Notes: generated by a model from the letters alone, not told the origin. A DNA stretch of 64,000 nucleotides from an uncultured Clostridia bacterium (GCA_948777935.1 CAQDYY010000008.1:1-64000); one strand, 5' to 3'; counted from the stretch's first letter, positions 38,257 to 47,287 are shown. Translations and numbers: made by a program.

Positions 38257-38440
38257 TTGTCAGTGTCACTGTAGAAAAAAATTATTAATAATGTAATTAT
38301 ACAAAAAACAACGATCATGTTGTCAGTGCACTATAGTAAAAAATTATTAATAATATAATTATACAAAATAAGAAAGACATATTGTCAGTCGACTGTAATA
38401 AAAAATTTTATTATAATTATATAAAATGTGAATTACACAT
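38257..38440. repeat. Three tandem 62-63 bp units, each with a CAGT-ACTG palindrome
   Basis: Units start at 38257, 38320 and 38382 with TTGTCAGT. The palindromes are CAGTG-T-CACTG, AGTGCACT and CAGTCGACTG: centres differ but arms stay symmetric. Each is followed by an A-run and AATTATTAATAAT(A/G)TAATTATAC. Nothing coding lies between 38162 and 38575. This is probably a replication origin or operator set. Confidence 0.75.
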
Positions 38441-38575
38441 TTCTACAAGTTGTATGAAAAAATAATTTGAAAAAATAAAAAAAGCACTGTAAAATTAATT
38501 ACAATGCCTTATAATAGGTTATTTTAATATACATTTTATAATGCGCGAGAATTAAGCAAATAGACTATTTAAGAA

Positions 38576-39181
38576 TTATTCATTTATAGTGATATACTTA
38601 GCACTAACACTCGGTATGGTTACACTCGAACCTAAAACGGTAGTATAAGTTTTTTCGCCTTCAAAATCTCCATATAGTGTAATGATGTCATCTTCGAGTA
38701 TTTTACTTTCATTGCTAGATGAATAGGTATATTCAACGTAAATTGTGTCATCCCAAAAATCATATTTATCTTTTGTAACATTTACTCTTAGCATAATACT
38801 ATTTAAAAAATCTTCTTGTATTTGAATTACTTGACCAGTGAATTTAACTTTTTTACCAGTATAATTATTTGGATTTCTTGCTAATTCCTTATAAGTATAA
38901 GTTTTGCATGCATTTTTATAATTTTGTTCATCTTCTTGTTTCTGTCTTTCAGCTTGTTCTCGTGCCTCTTTTTCTCTTTGCTCTCGAGCAGCTTTCTCTT
39001 CAGCAGTTTCTTGTTTCACAGTTGAAGAGGTAGAAACACTTTTAGGTTTAGAATTTGAATTAGATAATGTAGAAGATGTTGTTCTATTATTATGATAAAA
39101 TTCGGATGTAACAATACTTATAGCGATTATTATAAGTATAATTATCATTATATTCAACTTTTTATTTGACTTTTTTTCCAT
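38576..39181 (-). CDS. Membrane-anchored protein with a tRNA_anti-like OB fold
   Basis: 201 residues: one N-terminal helix (9-27), a serine-rich linker, a charged helix (60-85, EEKAAREQREKEAREQAERQ), then CKTYTYKELARNPNNYTGKKVKFTGQVIQIQED and ILEDDIITLYGDFEGEKTY, the tRNA_anti-like OB domain seen in many extracellular clostridial proteins. Function unknown. Followed by a lipoprotein gene on the same strand. Confidence 0.7.
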   Translation of the reverse strand: MEKKSNKKLNIMIIILIIIAISIVTSEFYHNNRTTSSTLSNSNSKPKSVSTSSTVKQETAEEKAAREQREKEAREQAERQKQEDEQNYKNACKTYTYKELARNPNNYTGKKVKFTGQVIQIQEDFLNSIMLRVNVTKDKYDFWDDTIYVEYTYSSSNESKILEDDIITLYGDFEGEKTYTTVLGSSVTIPSVSAKYITINE

Positions 39182-39217
39182 GTAAAATCCTCCTTTTTAT
39201 TTCTTACTAATTATTTT

Positions 39218-39628
39218 TTAATATCCATAACAATAGTTCATTTGGTAGTTGACAACAACACCATCTGCATCATTGCCATATACAGTAAAAGACCATACAT
39301 TATTTCCTTCATAATTTGAACTCGATAGTCCTGTTGTTTCTCTTACCTTTTTTCCATACTTATCTAATAGGATAAAAGATGGAGCTATTCCTGTATAACT
39401 ACCTTCAACTTTTTGTCTTATTTTTCCAGTTATTTTATAAGTTCCATCGCTACTACGACTTCCAACTGTTTCACTTTTTATAAGTTCAAAATCGCTAGAA
39501 TTAATAGTTGTTATACTGCCATTAGAAGTTATAGCTACTCCTGAACACCCCGTTAGGATAAAAATTGTGCTAATAAGAATAATAATTAAAGTACTTAATT
39601 TAAAAAATAGTTTTGCTGTATTTAACAT
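39218..39628 (-). CDS. Lipoprotein of unknown function
   Basis: 136 residues from ATG 39628 (RBS AAGGGGGG). Signal peptide with lipobox LTGC near residue 26. The mature part (FELIKSETVGSRSSDGTYKITGKIRQK) resembles FxLYD-type beta domains and ends in an aromatic NYQMNYCYGY. Surface exposed by inference. It may help the island carrier, but no specific role is visible. Confidence 0.65.
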   Translation of the reverse strand: MLNTAKLFFKLSTLIIILISTIFILTGCSGVAITSNGSITTINSSDFELIKSETVGSRSSDGTYKITGKIRQKVEGSYTGIAPSFILLDKYGKKVRETTGLSSSNYEGNNVWSFTVYGNDADGVVVNYQMNYCYGY

Positions 39629-39758
39629 ATAAAATTCCCCCCTTAAAATTAATATGAACATATTATATAACATGACGCCAAAATTTGGCAATATTTTTTG
39701 ACACAATTTTTTAATAAAATTTACATTAAAAGAAAAGTATAAATTTTGAGGTGAGGAA

Positions 39759-39935
39759 ATGTCAGAAAGTAAAAAATTTAAAATAGAAAAACAAAAGAAT
39801 ACAAATGTGAGGATTCCTATTAGAGTAACACCAGAAATGTATGAAGAAATAGCTCAAACAGCACAAGAAAATGATATTAGTATGAATTCTTTGATTATAA
39901 GCTGTATTCGTTATGCCTTAGATAATAAAGAATAA
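39759..39935 (+). CDS. Ribbon-helix-helix (Arc-type) protein
   Basis: 58 residues from ATG 39759 (AGGTGAGG). NVRIPIRVTPEMYEEIAQTAQENDISMNSLIISCIRYAL is an Arc/MetJ-like strand plus two helices. Probably a transcription regulator of the island or of trlF downstream. Confidence 0.8.
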   Translation: MSESKKFKIEKQKNTNVRIPIRVTPEMYEEIAQTAQENDISMNSLIISCIRYALDNKE

Positions 39936-39973
39936 GCCTTTTTGTTTTTGAAATTTAATAATGACCATCATGC

Positions 39974-40020
39974 AAATACCTACCATACCTTATGTCTAAT
40001 AGGGCGAGGTAGGTATTTTT
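39974..40020 (+). terminator. Intrinsic terminator
   Basis: AAATACCTACC pairs with GGTAGGTATTT and is followed by T. Confidence 0.75.
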
Positions 40021-40134
40021 ACGGAGAAAATAGCTATAAAGCTTGAAACGACAATATTCGAAAAAAATACCTCTTCCAAAATATGACAAAATGTGATAAA
40101 ATTGATAAATAATAAATAGATAAAGGGGATAAAA

Positions 40135-42678
40135 GTGAAATTAAAAAGGAAATTTGATAAAATATATAAAAGTATTGAGAATTTAAATAAATCATTTGGA
40201 ACATATAAAAAGGCAGAAATGCACATACATACTCCTGCATCATATGATTATAGATTATATAGTAATAAGAATGAAGATTATTATAAAAAACTTTCAAGTA
40301 TACAAATTTTAGAGATTGCAAAAGAAGAAGGCTTATTTAATGCTACTATTTATGAATCATATAAACAAATTATTGGTACAAAAGAAGAAAAGAAATTTAT
40401 TGAAAAATTAAAAGAATTTGTATCTTTAAAGGAATATATAACATATTTATTGATTGTGAACAAGTTAGTAAAAGATAACATAGAAGTGGCAGTTATTACA
40501 GATCATAATACTATAGATGGCTATAAAAAGATAAAAAAGGCAAGAGACATTTTTTGGAAAACAAAGCGAGGAAGTTTTAAGTATTTACATTTATTTTTGG
40601 GAGTAGAGATTTCTTGCGGAGATAAAAATCATTTAATATGTATAGTTGATAGCAAAGATGAAGAAAAGATAAAAAAATATTTAGAAGAAAATATAAATGA
40701 TAGAAAAGAAGGAACATATAAAACAAGCCTTCAAGTAATAGATGAAATTACCCAGCAATGTAATTCATTAGTATATATTGCTCATTTGAATTCTTCTGAT
40801 ATTTTTAAAAGTGCTGGTGTATATAAGAAAGAATTATTTAATTTAGAAAATTTTAAATACATAGGTTTGTCTGATATCAATGAACGAGAAAAGATAGAAA
40901 AGAAAATAAATTCATCTATTACTAATAATAAAGAATTTTATTATCTGCATGAAGGAGATAGTCACGGAATAGATGAATTAGCAATAAAGAATATATGGAT
41001 AAAATTTGAGAAAGTTAATTTTGGAGCACTAAAGAAGGCATTTGAAAATTTTAACACATGTATGAGAAACGAGGCTCCAGCTGATGTAAATAAATATATT
41101 AAAGGAATATATGTTTTTAGTGGTAAGTATGGATTTTTAAATTCAAAACCAAATGCTAAAGAAAAGGATATATTTGCAATTAATTTTTCAAAAGATTTAA
41201 ATTGTATTATAGGAGGAAGGGGAAGTGGAAAAAGTACAATACTGAAATTTATTGATGCAGCATTCACTTTAGATGTTGAGAATTTGGGAGTTCTAAAAGT
41301 TATTAGTAGTCATGATACACTATATATTATTTTTCACTTTAAAGGTGATGATTACATTTTGGAAATGATTCCACAAGTAGAATTTGATTTAAAGGGGTCA
41401 ATTTCATTTGTAAATTGGGAATGGAGAAACAAAGATGTAAACTATAATGAGCCAGTTAAAATAAACGAATATTGGAGAAGATTACATAAAGTGAATAAAA
41501 TAAACGAAAACACTTATAACTATGAGGAAATTAAAGATATTTCTGAAAAATATAAAATACTATATCAATTTTTTAAAACAGGATATTCAATAAATGACCT
41601 TGTAAACAAAATACAAAGTAATAAAGTGAATGATATATTAAAAGGTATTATGGCAATGGGAATGCCATCATCAGAAGAATATATAGAAGAAATATATGAG
41701 ATAATAGACAGTAAAAAGTCATATGGAGATAGTGACATAAAAGAAATTTTATTAGACATAAAAGAAAGAGTGGAAAAACAAAATAATATTATAGATAAAA
41801 AAGTAAAAGAATTTAACAAACTACATGAAAATACTTTTATTATAAAACACGAAAATAAAATAGGTCCTGAAAGATGTGACTTTAATATAATATTAGGTCA
41901 AGAAAAGTCACAATATTTTATGAATACAATACTAAGATGGCAACAAATAAAAGAATTAGTGAATTTACAAATATCAAAAATGGGGATGTTTGATTATATA
42001 TGGCATCTTATTAATAAAAATTATGAAATATTAGAGAAACAAGTTTCTATTTTAAAATTAAAAGATAAACTTACTATAGAAGATATTCATCAAGGGTTAG
42101 TAGACTTTGAAAGAGATAAAATAAATATATTATATGACAAAATACGAGAGATAATATTCAAGGATAGGAAAATTACAAGCGGTATATTAGAAATTTTAGC
42201 TGATAGTGATAATAAATACTATTTGATGTTTAATATAGCAAATAATGAAACAAACAAAAATGGAGAGAAAATATTTAGACCGATACAAAGAACATCTTTA
42301 GGACAACAAGTAGCTGCAATGCTTAATTTTATCATTGAATATGGCAAATTTGTTAACGACGATACTCCTTTAATAATTGATCAGCCAGAAGATAATTTAG
42401 ATAATCAATATATATATAAAAATCTAGTAAAATCTTTAAGAGATATAAAAAACAAGAGACAAATTATAATTGCAACTCATAATTCAACGATAGTTACAAA
42501 TTCAGATACAGAGCAAGTAATTGTAATGGAATCAAACAATTTACATGGTTGGATAAAAAATAGAGGTTATATTACAGATAATAGGATAATGAAATGCATT
42601 ATAGATAATTTGGAAGGTGGGATAGATTCTTTTAAACATAAACAGAATATGTATTCTTCAATCTTAAATAATAAATAG
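40135..42678 (+). CDS. TrlF-type PHP-domain AAA/SMC-like ATPase
   Basis: 847 residues from GTG 40135 (AAAGGGG). The N-terminal PHP phosphoesterase domain has AEMHIHTPASYDYRLY, VITDHNTIDGY, FLGVEISCGDKNH and VYIAHLNSSD. Then an ABC/SMC-like ATPase: Walker A CIIGGRGSGKSTILKF near residue 360, a coiled middle (510-650), signature-like RTSLGQQVAAML and Walker B PLIIDQPEDNLDNQY near 745, then the H-loop IIIATHNSTI. TrlF proteins are scattered in mobile islands and are suspected anti-phage nucleases. It is the last gene before attR. Confidence 0.85.
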   Translation: MKLKRKFDKIYKSIENLNKSFGTYKKAEMHIHTPASYDYRLYSNKNEDYYKKLSSIQILEIAKEEGLFNATIYESYKQIIGTKEEKKFIEKLKEFVSLKEYITYLLIVNKLVKDNIEVAVITDHNTIDGYKKIKKARDIFWKTKRGSFKYLHLFLGVEISCGDKNHLICIVDSKDEEKIKKYLEENINDRKEGTYKTSLQVIDEITQQCNSLVYIAHLNSSDIFKSAGVYKKELFNLENFKYIGLSDINEREKIEKKINSSITNNKEFYYLHEGDSHGIDELAIKNIWIKFEKVNFGALKKAFENFNTCMRNEAPADVNKYIKGIYVFSGKYGFLNSKPNAKEKDIFAINFSKDLNCIIGGRGSGKSTILKFIDAAFTLDVENLGVLKVISSHDTLYIIFHFKGDDYILEMIPQVEFDLKGSISFVNWEWRNKDVNYNEPVKINEYWRRLHKVNKINENTYNYEEIKDISEKYKILYQFFKTGYSINDLVNKIQSNKVNDILKGIMAMGMPSSEEYIEEIYEIIDSKKSYGDSDIKEILLDIKERVEKQNNIIDKKVKEFNKLHENTFIIKHENKIGPERCDFNIILGQEKSQYFMNTILRWQQIKELVNLQISKMGMFDYIWHLINKNYEILEKQVSILKLKDKLTIEDIHQGLVDFERDKINILYDKIREIIFKDRKITSGILEILADSDNKYYLMFNIANNETNKNGEKIFRPIQRTSLGQQVAAMLNFIIEYGKFVNDDTPLIIDQPEDNLDNQYIYKNLVKSLRDIKNKRQIIIATHNSTIVTNSDTEQVIVMESNNLHGWIKNRGYITDNRIMKCIIDNLEGGIDSFKHKQNMYSSILNNK

Positions 42679-42808
42679 TTTATTGGTCCTACATATTGAC
42701 TATTATAATAAAAGTGGTATCATATATATAAGTCAATAAATAAAAGGTAACTATACCAATAAACATTAAAAAAATCGACTAAAAAAGCATATTAATTTTA
42801 TATTCAAA
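42679..42808. other. Right end of element 1
   Basis: 130 AT-rich bases between trlF and the spo0A repeat, with TTGACTATTATAATA. No gene is seen. Confidence 0.4.
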
Positions 42809-42996
42809 AACTCCATCAAGAGTAGAAAGAGCAATTCGACATGCAATTGAAGTAGCATGGGGAAGAGGACAACAAGAAGCAGTAGAAAGCATATTTGGGT
42901 ATACAGTATCAGCAGCAAAAGGAAAGCCTACTAATAGTGAATTTATTGCAATGATTGCAGATAAACTAAGATTAGAATTAAAGAGTGCATAAAAGT
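42809..42996 (+). pseudogene. spo0A 3' remnant / right attachment repeat
   Basis: Encodes the last 61 codons of Spo0A (from [14 protein letters not shown] to LELKSA and stop) with synonymous differences from 34148-34335. No start codon or receiver domain. It is the original chromosomal gene end, displaced by integration. Confidence 0.85.
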
Positions 42997-43021
42997 AATA
43001 TAATTTTATATAAAAAATCAT

Positions 43022-43072
43022 AATCCTCTTAGCAGGTGAATACAATTAGTGTAGCACATGTTTAGGAGGATT
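43022..43072 (+). promoter_or_regulatory. Start-site hairpin with sporulation-type promoter in its loop (pdaB)
   Basis: AATCCTC (43022-43028) pairs with GAGGATT (43066-43072), burying the GGAGG. The loop holds TGAATA and, 14-15 bases on, CACATGTTT, similar to sigma-E spacing, so transcripts from it would lack the left arm. Confidence 0.45.
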
Positions 43073-43076
43073 TATT

Positions 43077-43301
43077 ATGTTTTTGGTTTTTAATAAACAA
43101 AAAATAATATCATATTTAGTAGCATTTAGCACAGTAGCTATTTTGTTTGCAGGGGCAAGCTTTTTTATTCCAACATATGAAGATACTATAGAAACAGCAG
43201 GGAAAGTATCAAAGCTATTACCAATATATTGTGTAAAAACAGAAGAAAAAAAGGTTTCTCTTACTATAAATTGTGCATGGTCGCAAATTCCAATGGGATA
43301 G
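43077..43301 (+). pseudogene. pdaB: pdaB 5' part, interrupted by element 2
   Basis: Residues 1-68 belong to a PdaB-type polysaccharide deacetylase: MFLVFNKQKIISYLVAF membrane anchor, then VSLTINCAW leading into the NodB domain. After TGG 43278-43280 the frame runs into element 2 and stops at 43301. The remainder is at 50171-50740. PdaB deacetylates spore-cortex or cell-wall glycan late in sporulation. It lies downstream of spo0A. The gene is probably rejoined by excision rather than dead. Confidence 0.85.
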
Positions 43302-43334
43302 AAATGAAAAGGGCCTATATTCCAGAGTTTTAAA

Positions 43335-43361
43335 GGATAGCAAATAGCTATTCTTTTTTGT
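43335..43361 (+). terminator. Hairpin with T-run at the left end of element 2
   Basis: GGATAGC-AAAT-AGCTATTC followed by TTTTTT, just past the truncated pdaB frame. Confidence 0.5.
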
Positions 43362-43393
43362 ATTATAGGAAACTATGTTAATTAACACTAAAA

Positions 43394-43434
43394 TGTAGGG
43401 GCGATTTTAATCGCCCGAGAGGCGAAACCTCTTT
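43394..43434. repeat. Short palindromic repeat
   Basis: TGTAGGGGCGATTTTAATCGCC followed by CGAGAGGCGAAACCTC. The opening TGTAGGGGC resembles family B. Confidence 0.5.
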
Positions 43435-43588
43435 GGTTTTATTATAAATAATAGTATCAATTGTAAATAAATGTAAATTTTACAGTAGCAAAAAGTATGG
43501 CAAAATTGAAATTTTTTAAAAAGAAAATTTGGCATATGTTAGATTATAATGAAATGCAGTTATTTTGGACATTTTACAACTTTGCAGG

Positions 43589-43661
43589 AATAGTTTTTGA
43601 CGTGGAGGTAAATGTACGATATCGAAAGATATAGCATATTTACCAAAGCGGACTATTTTTT
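43589..43661 (+). ncRNA. Structured RNA: 17-bp stem with GAAA tetraloop
   Basis: GGTAAATGTACGATATC (43607-43623), GAAA, GATATAGCATATTTACC (43628-43644) form a long stem. AATAGT (43589) and ACTATT (43652) close it, followed by TTTTT. It lies upstream of the wHTH gene in element 2: either a terminator/attenuator or a small RNA. Confidence 0.45.
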
Positions 43662-43694
43662 GATAAATTGTTGATTCGTATTGGAGGTGATATT

Positions 43695-44606
43695 TTGAGC
43701 TATTTTCCGATAAATGAAGAGGAGATTTCTTTGATAAAATTCATTGCAAAGTATCAGTACTTAAATGTAAAAGATGCAAAGTACTTTTTTAATAGTAGTA
43801 GATATTATAGAAATAGAATTAAAACTTTAATAGATAAGAAATTTTTAAGGAAAATTAAATGGACATTAGTATTAGGAAAATCAGGTATACAGTATCTGCA
43901 ATTATTGAATCTTGAATATAACAAATTGAACAAAAATAAACAGTATAAAGAAAGATTATTAAACTTAAGTAACATAGCAGCATTCTATCATAATTGTAAT
44001 ACAGTTAGCTTTATTCCCTCATTTGCAATAAAAGATAGAGCAGTATTTACAACAACAGGTAGAAGATTTATAGGACTATTAAATATAAATGGATTTGAAT
44101 ATCTCACTTATCAAATTCTTAAGGAACATGATAATAAATATATAGCATCTGTAGCTTATGACATACAAAAAGAAATGCAATATAGTAACTTCATCATTTT
44201 AGTAAATGATATAAATAGAATAGATTTGAATGACTTTGTGTTTGGAAAGAATAAAATATTAGTCATTGAAGATAACGAAATGAATAGAGAAAAACTAAAA
44301 TATTTACATAGCATAAGGTGGAATGAGCTAATGGCTGAATATTATGAGGGAGTTCATTTGTCTGAACATTATTTTTGTGAATATTCGAATAATAAAGATA
44401 CATATATTAATACATTTTGCTTTATAGATACTGAAAAAATTATAAGATTTAAGTATTTTATGAAAGAGAATTCTGCCAATATAGCACATATCATATGTAC
44501 TACAGAATTGGAAAAAGAATTAAGAAAAGCACTGCCAAATGCTAATTATTGTGTGGTGAAATTAGAAAAGTATATTGATAAAGAGAGAAAATATTATGTA
44601 TATTAG
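43695..44606 (+). CDS. Replication-relaxation-like winged-helix protein
   Basis: 303 residues from TTG 43695, spaced correctly from GGAGGTGAT. The N-terminus (NEEEISLIKFIAKYQYLNVKDAKYFF, then RNRIKTLIDKKFLRKI) is a winged helix like those of mobile-element replication-relaxation proteins. The rest is unrecognised. Probably initiates or regulates element 2 functions. Confidence 0.6.
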   Translation: MSYFPINEEEISLIKFIAKYQYLNVKDAKYFFNSSRYYRNRIKTLIDKKFLRKIKWTLVLGKSGIQYLQLLNLEYNKLNKNKQYKERLLNLSNIAAFYHNCNTVSFIPSFAIKDRAVFTTTGRRFIGLLNINGFEYLTYQILKEHDNKYIASVAYDIQKEMQYSNFIILVNDINRIDLNDFVFGKNKILVIEDNEMNREKLKYLHSIRWNELMAEYYEGVHLSEHYFCEYSNNKDTYINTFCFIDTEKIIRFKYFMKENSANIAHIICTTELEKELRKALPNANYCVVKLEKYIDKERKYYVY

Positions 44607-44667
44607 TTGATTGTAGTATTTATTTTTTTGTATTAATATGATACAATTAAGAAATAGGAGGTTAGAT

Positions 44668-45324
44668 ATGAAGATTACAAAATTTCCACAATCGTGTTTA
44701 TTAATTGAAACAAAAGGAAAAAAGATATTAATTGATCCTGGTACATTAAAATATAAAGAAGAATATTTTGAAATTTGGAATAATGTAGATATTATTTTAA
44801 TAACACACAAACACCCAGACCATTGTAATACAGAGGTATTAGAAAAGATAAATAAAGATATAAAAATATATTCAACAAAAGAAGTTTTGGAAGCAAATAA
44901 AACATTAGATATAAACATCATAAAAGAAAATGATGTTATTGAATTGGATAATATAAAAATAGAAGTAGTACATGCTATACATGGCTATCAACCATTATTA
45001 AAAGGTGCAAAAGAAGTTTATGAAAATGTTGGCTATATTATAGATGATGGAAAAAATAGATTATATACAACTAGTGATACTATCTGTTTTAAAAACGAAT
45101 ATAAAGCAGATATATTGTGTATTCCAGTAACAGGGCATGGCTTAACAATGTCAGCATTTGAAGCAGCATTATATGCAAAAGAAGTAGGTGCAGTTTTAAC
45201 ATTACCAATTCACATGGACAACCCAGCATTTCCACCAGATTATAATTTTATTAAAGAAATGTTTGAAAAATATGAAGTAGAATATGAAATATTAGAAAAT
45301 GATGAGACAATTGAAATAGAATAG
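44668..45324 (+). CDS. Metallo-beta-lactamase fold hydrolase (UlaG-like)
   Basis: 218 residues from ATG 44668 (TAGGAGG). MKITKFPQSCLLIETKGKKILIDPG and ITHKHPDHCN give the HxHxDH-type metal motif; LPIHMDNPAFPPD supplies a late histidine. UlaG-like enzymes hydrolyse phosphodiester or lactone bonds. An RtcB-like gene follows 10 bases later and a phosphatase after it, so an RNA- or nucleotide-repair role is possible. Confidence 0.8.
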   Translation: MKITKFPQSCLLIETKGKKILIDPGTLKYKEEYFEIWNNVDIILITHKHPDHCNTEVLEKINKDIKIYSTKEVLEANKTLDINIIKENDVIELDNIKIEVVHAIHGYQPLLKGAKEVYENVGYIIDDGKNRLYTTSDTICFKNEYKADILCIPVTGHGLTMSAFEAALYAKEVGAVLTLPIHMDNPAFPPDYNFIKEMFEKYEVEYEILENDETIEIE

Positions 45325-45334
45325 AGGGAAGAAT

Positions 45335-46552
45335 ATGATAACAAATTTTTCATTAAATGATAATACCCAAGAAGAAATATTAAAACACTTAGAAACCACA
45401 TCAAAATTATTAAGCAAGGTTGGAACAGAGTTATCTGAAACACAAAAAGAAAGCATGATATATGCAATGCCAGATTTAGGAATAGCACAAAATGGAACAA
45501 GAATGTTAGGAGGTTTTTATACAGGTGCTTGTTATTCCTGGAATTCTGACGTACCATTTGTTCCAGTAGATACTACTGTAAATGTTTGTGGTACTACAGT
45601 TTACAAACTAAATCAAAATATAACTGTTCAAGAATTTCAAAAAAGATTAGATAATGTTATGAAAAATAGAGAAACATATTTAAAATATGCTTCTACTCAT
45701 TTGCCATCACAAATATTGGATTCAATCGATTTAGAAAAAGCAGATAAGTTTTATTGGAATTATAATGTAGGCAATCATTTTGCAATTTTAGCCGAACAAA
45801 AGGAGGATAACTCAGAACTTTCAAAAGGGCAATATATGATAGTTCATGCATCTGCAATAGAATTAAAAAAAGATAATTTAAAATATGGATTATATCCTGT
45901 AAAGGGTAACTGGTATTATGATGATATTCAAACAATATATGATGATATAGAAAATCGATATTTAAGATATATATATGGAAAAAAAGCTACTCAATTTGCA
46001 GAATTAGCTAATATGTTACAAAAAATTAATAAAGATAGAAATAGATATTTTTGTAGAACAGTTTTAGGTGAATTAGCTAGTGAAGAAGTTATTAACTTAA
46101 GTCATTATGGAATGCCTGTTAATAATGCTGTATGTATAGGTTGCCAATGGGAGCAAGAAGATTTTACTTTATTAACTGCACCTGGAAATGATATTTTCTT
46201 AGTACATCCTAATTTAACAGCATCAAATACTGTTAGATTAAGTAATAAAGAAATCACTTTAACACCACATGGATGTGGAGTTATGCTAAAAAATAGAAGT
46301 GATACAATTGTATATTTAGATGATGGAATATTAATTGGAAATAAGCACTTTAAAAAAGGCGAAAGTATTAATATTGGAAATGATGTAACCGTTAGAACAA
46401 ATAATATGGATTCAGAACATGTAAAGCAACATATAGAAAATGTTCTAGGTAGATGTCCAGGAACAATATATGGACAAATGCATCAACTATTTGCAAGAAC
46501 GAAATATGGAGATTTTGATTATACTAAAAGAGTTATAGAACCAGAATTATAA
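45335..46552 (+). CDS. RtcB-like protein (weak motif match)
   Basis: 405 residues (RBS AGGGAAG). Three spaced motifs recall RtcB RNA ligase: YAMPDLG...GG, then VPVDTTVNVCG (D..CG, the metal-binding D-x-x-C-G area), NVGNHFAILAE (GNHF) and MIVHAS (VHSGSR area), then a late histidine HYGMPVNNAV. Overall similarity is not close, and the guanylated histidine cannot be placed confidently. It could be an unrelated family. Operon context (MBL, phosphatase, HEPN ribonuclease) is compatible with RNA processing. Confidence 0.4.
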   Translation: MITNFSLNDNTQEEILKHLETTSKLLSKVGTELSETQKESMIYAMPDLGIAQNGTRMLGGFYTGACYSWNSDVPFVPVDTTVNVCGTTVYKLNQNITVQEFQKRLDNVMKNRETYLKYASTHLPSQILDSIDLEKADKFYWNYNVGNHFAILAEQKEDNSELSKGQYMIVHASAIELKKDNLKYGLYPVKGNWYYDDIQTIYDDIENRYLRYIYGKKATQFAELANMLQKINKDRNRYFCRTVLGELASEEVINLSHYGMPVNNAVCIGCQWEQEDFTLLTAPGNDIFLVHPNLTASNTVRLSNKEITLTPHGCGVMLKNRSDTIVYLDDGILIGNKHFKKGESINIGNDVTVRTNNMDSEHVKQHIENVLGRCPGTIYGQMHQLFARTKYGDFDYTKRVIEPEL

Positions 46553-46572
46553 TAATAAGGAGTTTTTTTTAT

Positions 46573-47145
46573 ATGCCAAATTTAATGTTTTTAAGACATG
46601 CAGAAACAGAATTAAATAAAGAAGGAATTTTTGCTGGAAGAACAGATTGTAACATAACAAAAGAAGGATTTGAACAAGCAAAAGAAGTTTTAAAAGATGA
46701 TGAAAAAAACTTTGACTATATTTATTGTTCTCCACTAAAAAGAACAAAGCAAACTTTAGATGCTATTTTGCCTAATAGTAAACCAATTGTAGATGAAAGA
46801 ATAATTGAAATTTCTATAGGTGAATGGGAAGGGAAGAAAAAAGAAACTTTTGATAAAGATTTAGTAGCTTTATATAGAGTAGGACAATATACTCCACCAG
46901 GAGCAGAAACAACACCACAAGTAGATAAAAGAGTTTGCGATTTTATAGAAAGCCTTTTTAATAAATATAAAGGTAATGAAAGAATTTTAATTGTAACACA
47001 TAATGGGGTTATGAGATCTATAAAAAGAAATTTTGTTAAAAGCTATGAGGATATTATGTCTAAAAATTTAGGACAAATTGTATTAACAGATGAAGATTAT
47101 AAATATTATTTAGAAAGAATAAAAGATAAAGAAATGGCTAGATGA
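46573..47145 (+). CDS. Histidine phosphatase family protein
   Basis: 190 residues. LMFLRHAETELNKEGIFAGRTDCNITKEG has the RHAET phosphohistidine motif, YCSPLKRTKQT the second arginine and LIVTHNGVMRS the second histidine. Specificity unknown (phosphoglycerate mutase-like fold). Last gene of the MBL/RtcB-like operon, 20 bases after it; AAGGAG RBS. Confidence 0.87.
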   Translation: MPNLMFLRHAETELNKEGIFAGRTDCNITKEGFEQAKEVLKDDEKNFDYIYCSPLKRTKQTLDAILPNSKPIVDERIIEISIGEWEGKKKETFDKDLVALYRVGQYTPPGAETTPQVDKRVCDFIESLFNKYKGNERILIVTHNGVMRSIKRNFVKSYEDIMSKNLGQIVLTDEDYKYYLERIKDKEMAR

Positions 47146-47258
47146 TTAGAGAAAAACTTCTTATGACTTTTAAATAAAATAATGAAATAGAGCAAAATAA
47201 AATGGAAGAGGAGTTAGAAAATCTTTTTGAAAATTATTGTCAAAGTTAGACATATGAG

Positions 47259-47287
47259 TTGATACATTTTAATCTTTGGTGTATAAT
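47259..47287 (+). promoter_or_regulatory. Promoter for the MntA/HepT pair
   Basis: TTGATA 47259-47264, 17 bases, TATAAT 47282-47287. Confidence 0.65.

Larger units (their letters stand above)
34336..42996. mobile_element. Integrative element 1, inserted at the 3' end of spo0A
   Basis: About 8.7 kb bounded by direct repeats of the spo0A end. A tyrosine integrase is adjacent to the left junction. Cargo: par-like toxin locus, TerS-like protein, RepA-like ATPase and HTH, palindromic array, two envelope proteins, ribbon-helix-helix protein and a TrlF-type ATPase. No capsid, portal, relaxase or T4SS genes are seen. The integrase/TerS/Rep combination suggests a phage-satellite-like island. None of its genes contains an in-frame CGG. 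Confidence 0.8.

Noticed and set aside
38257..38440. CRISPR array
   Set aside because: Only three units, the spacer-like parts are also similar, and no cas genes are present.
42809..42992. A short second spo0A-like gene
   Set aside because: It lacks a start codon, an RBS and the receiver domain; it is the displaced gene end at the attR junction.
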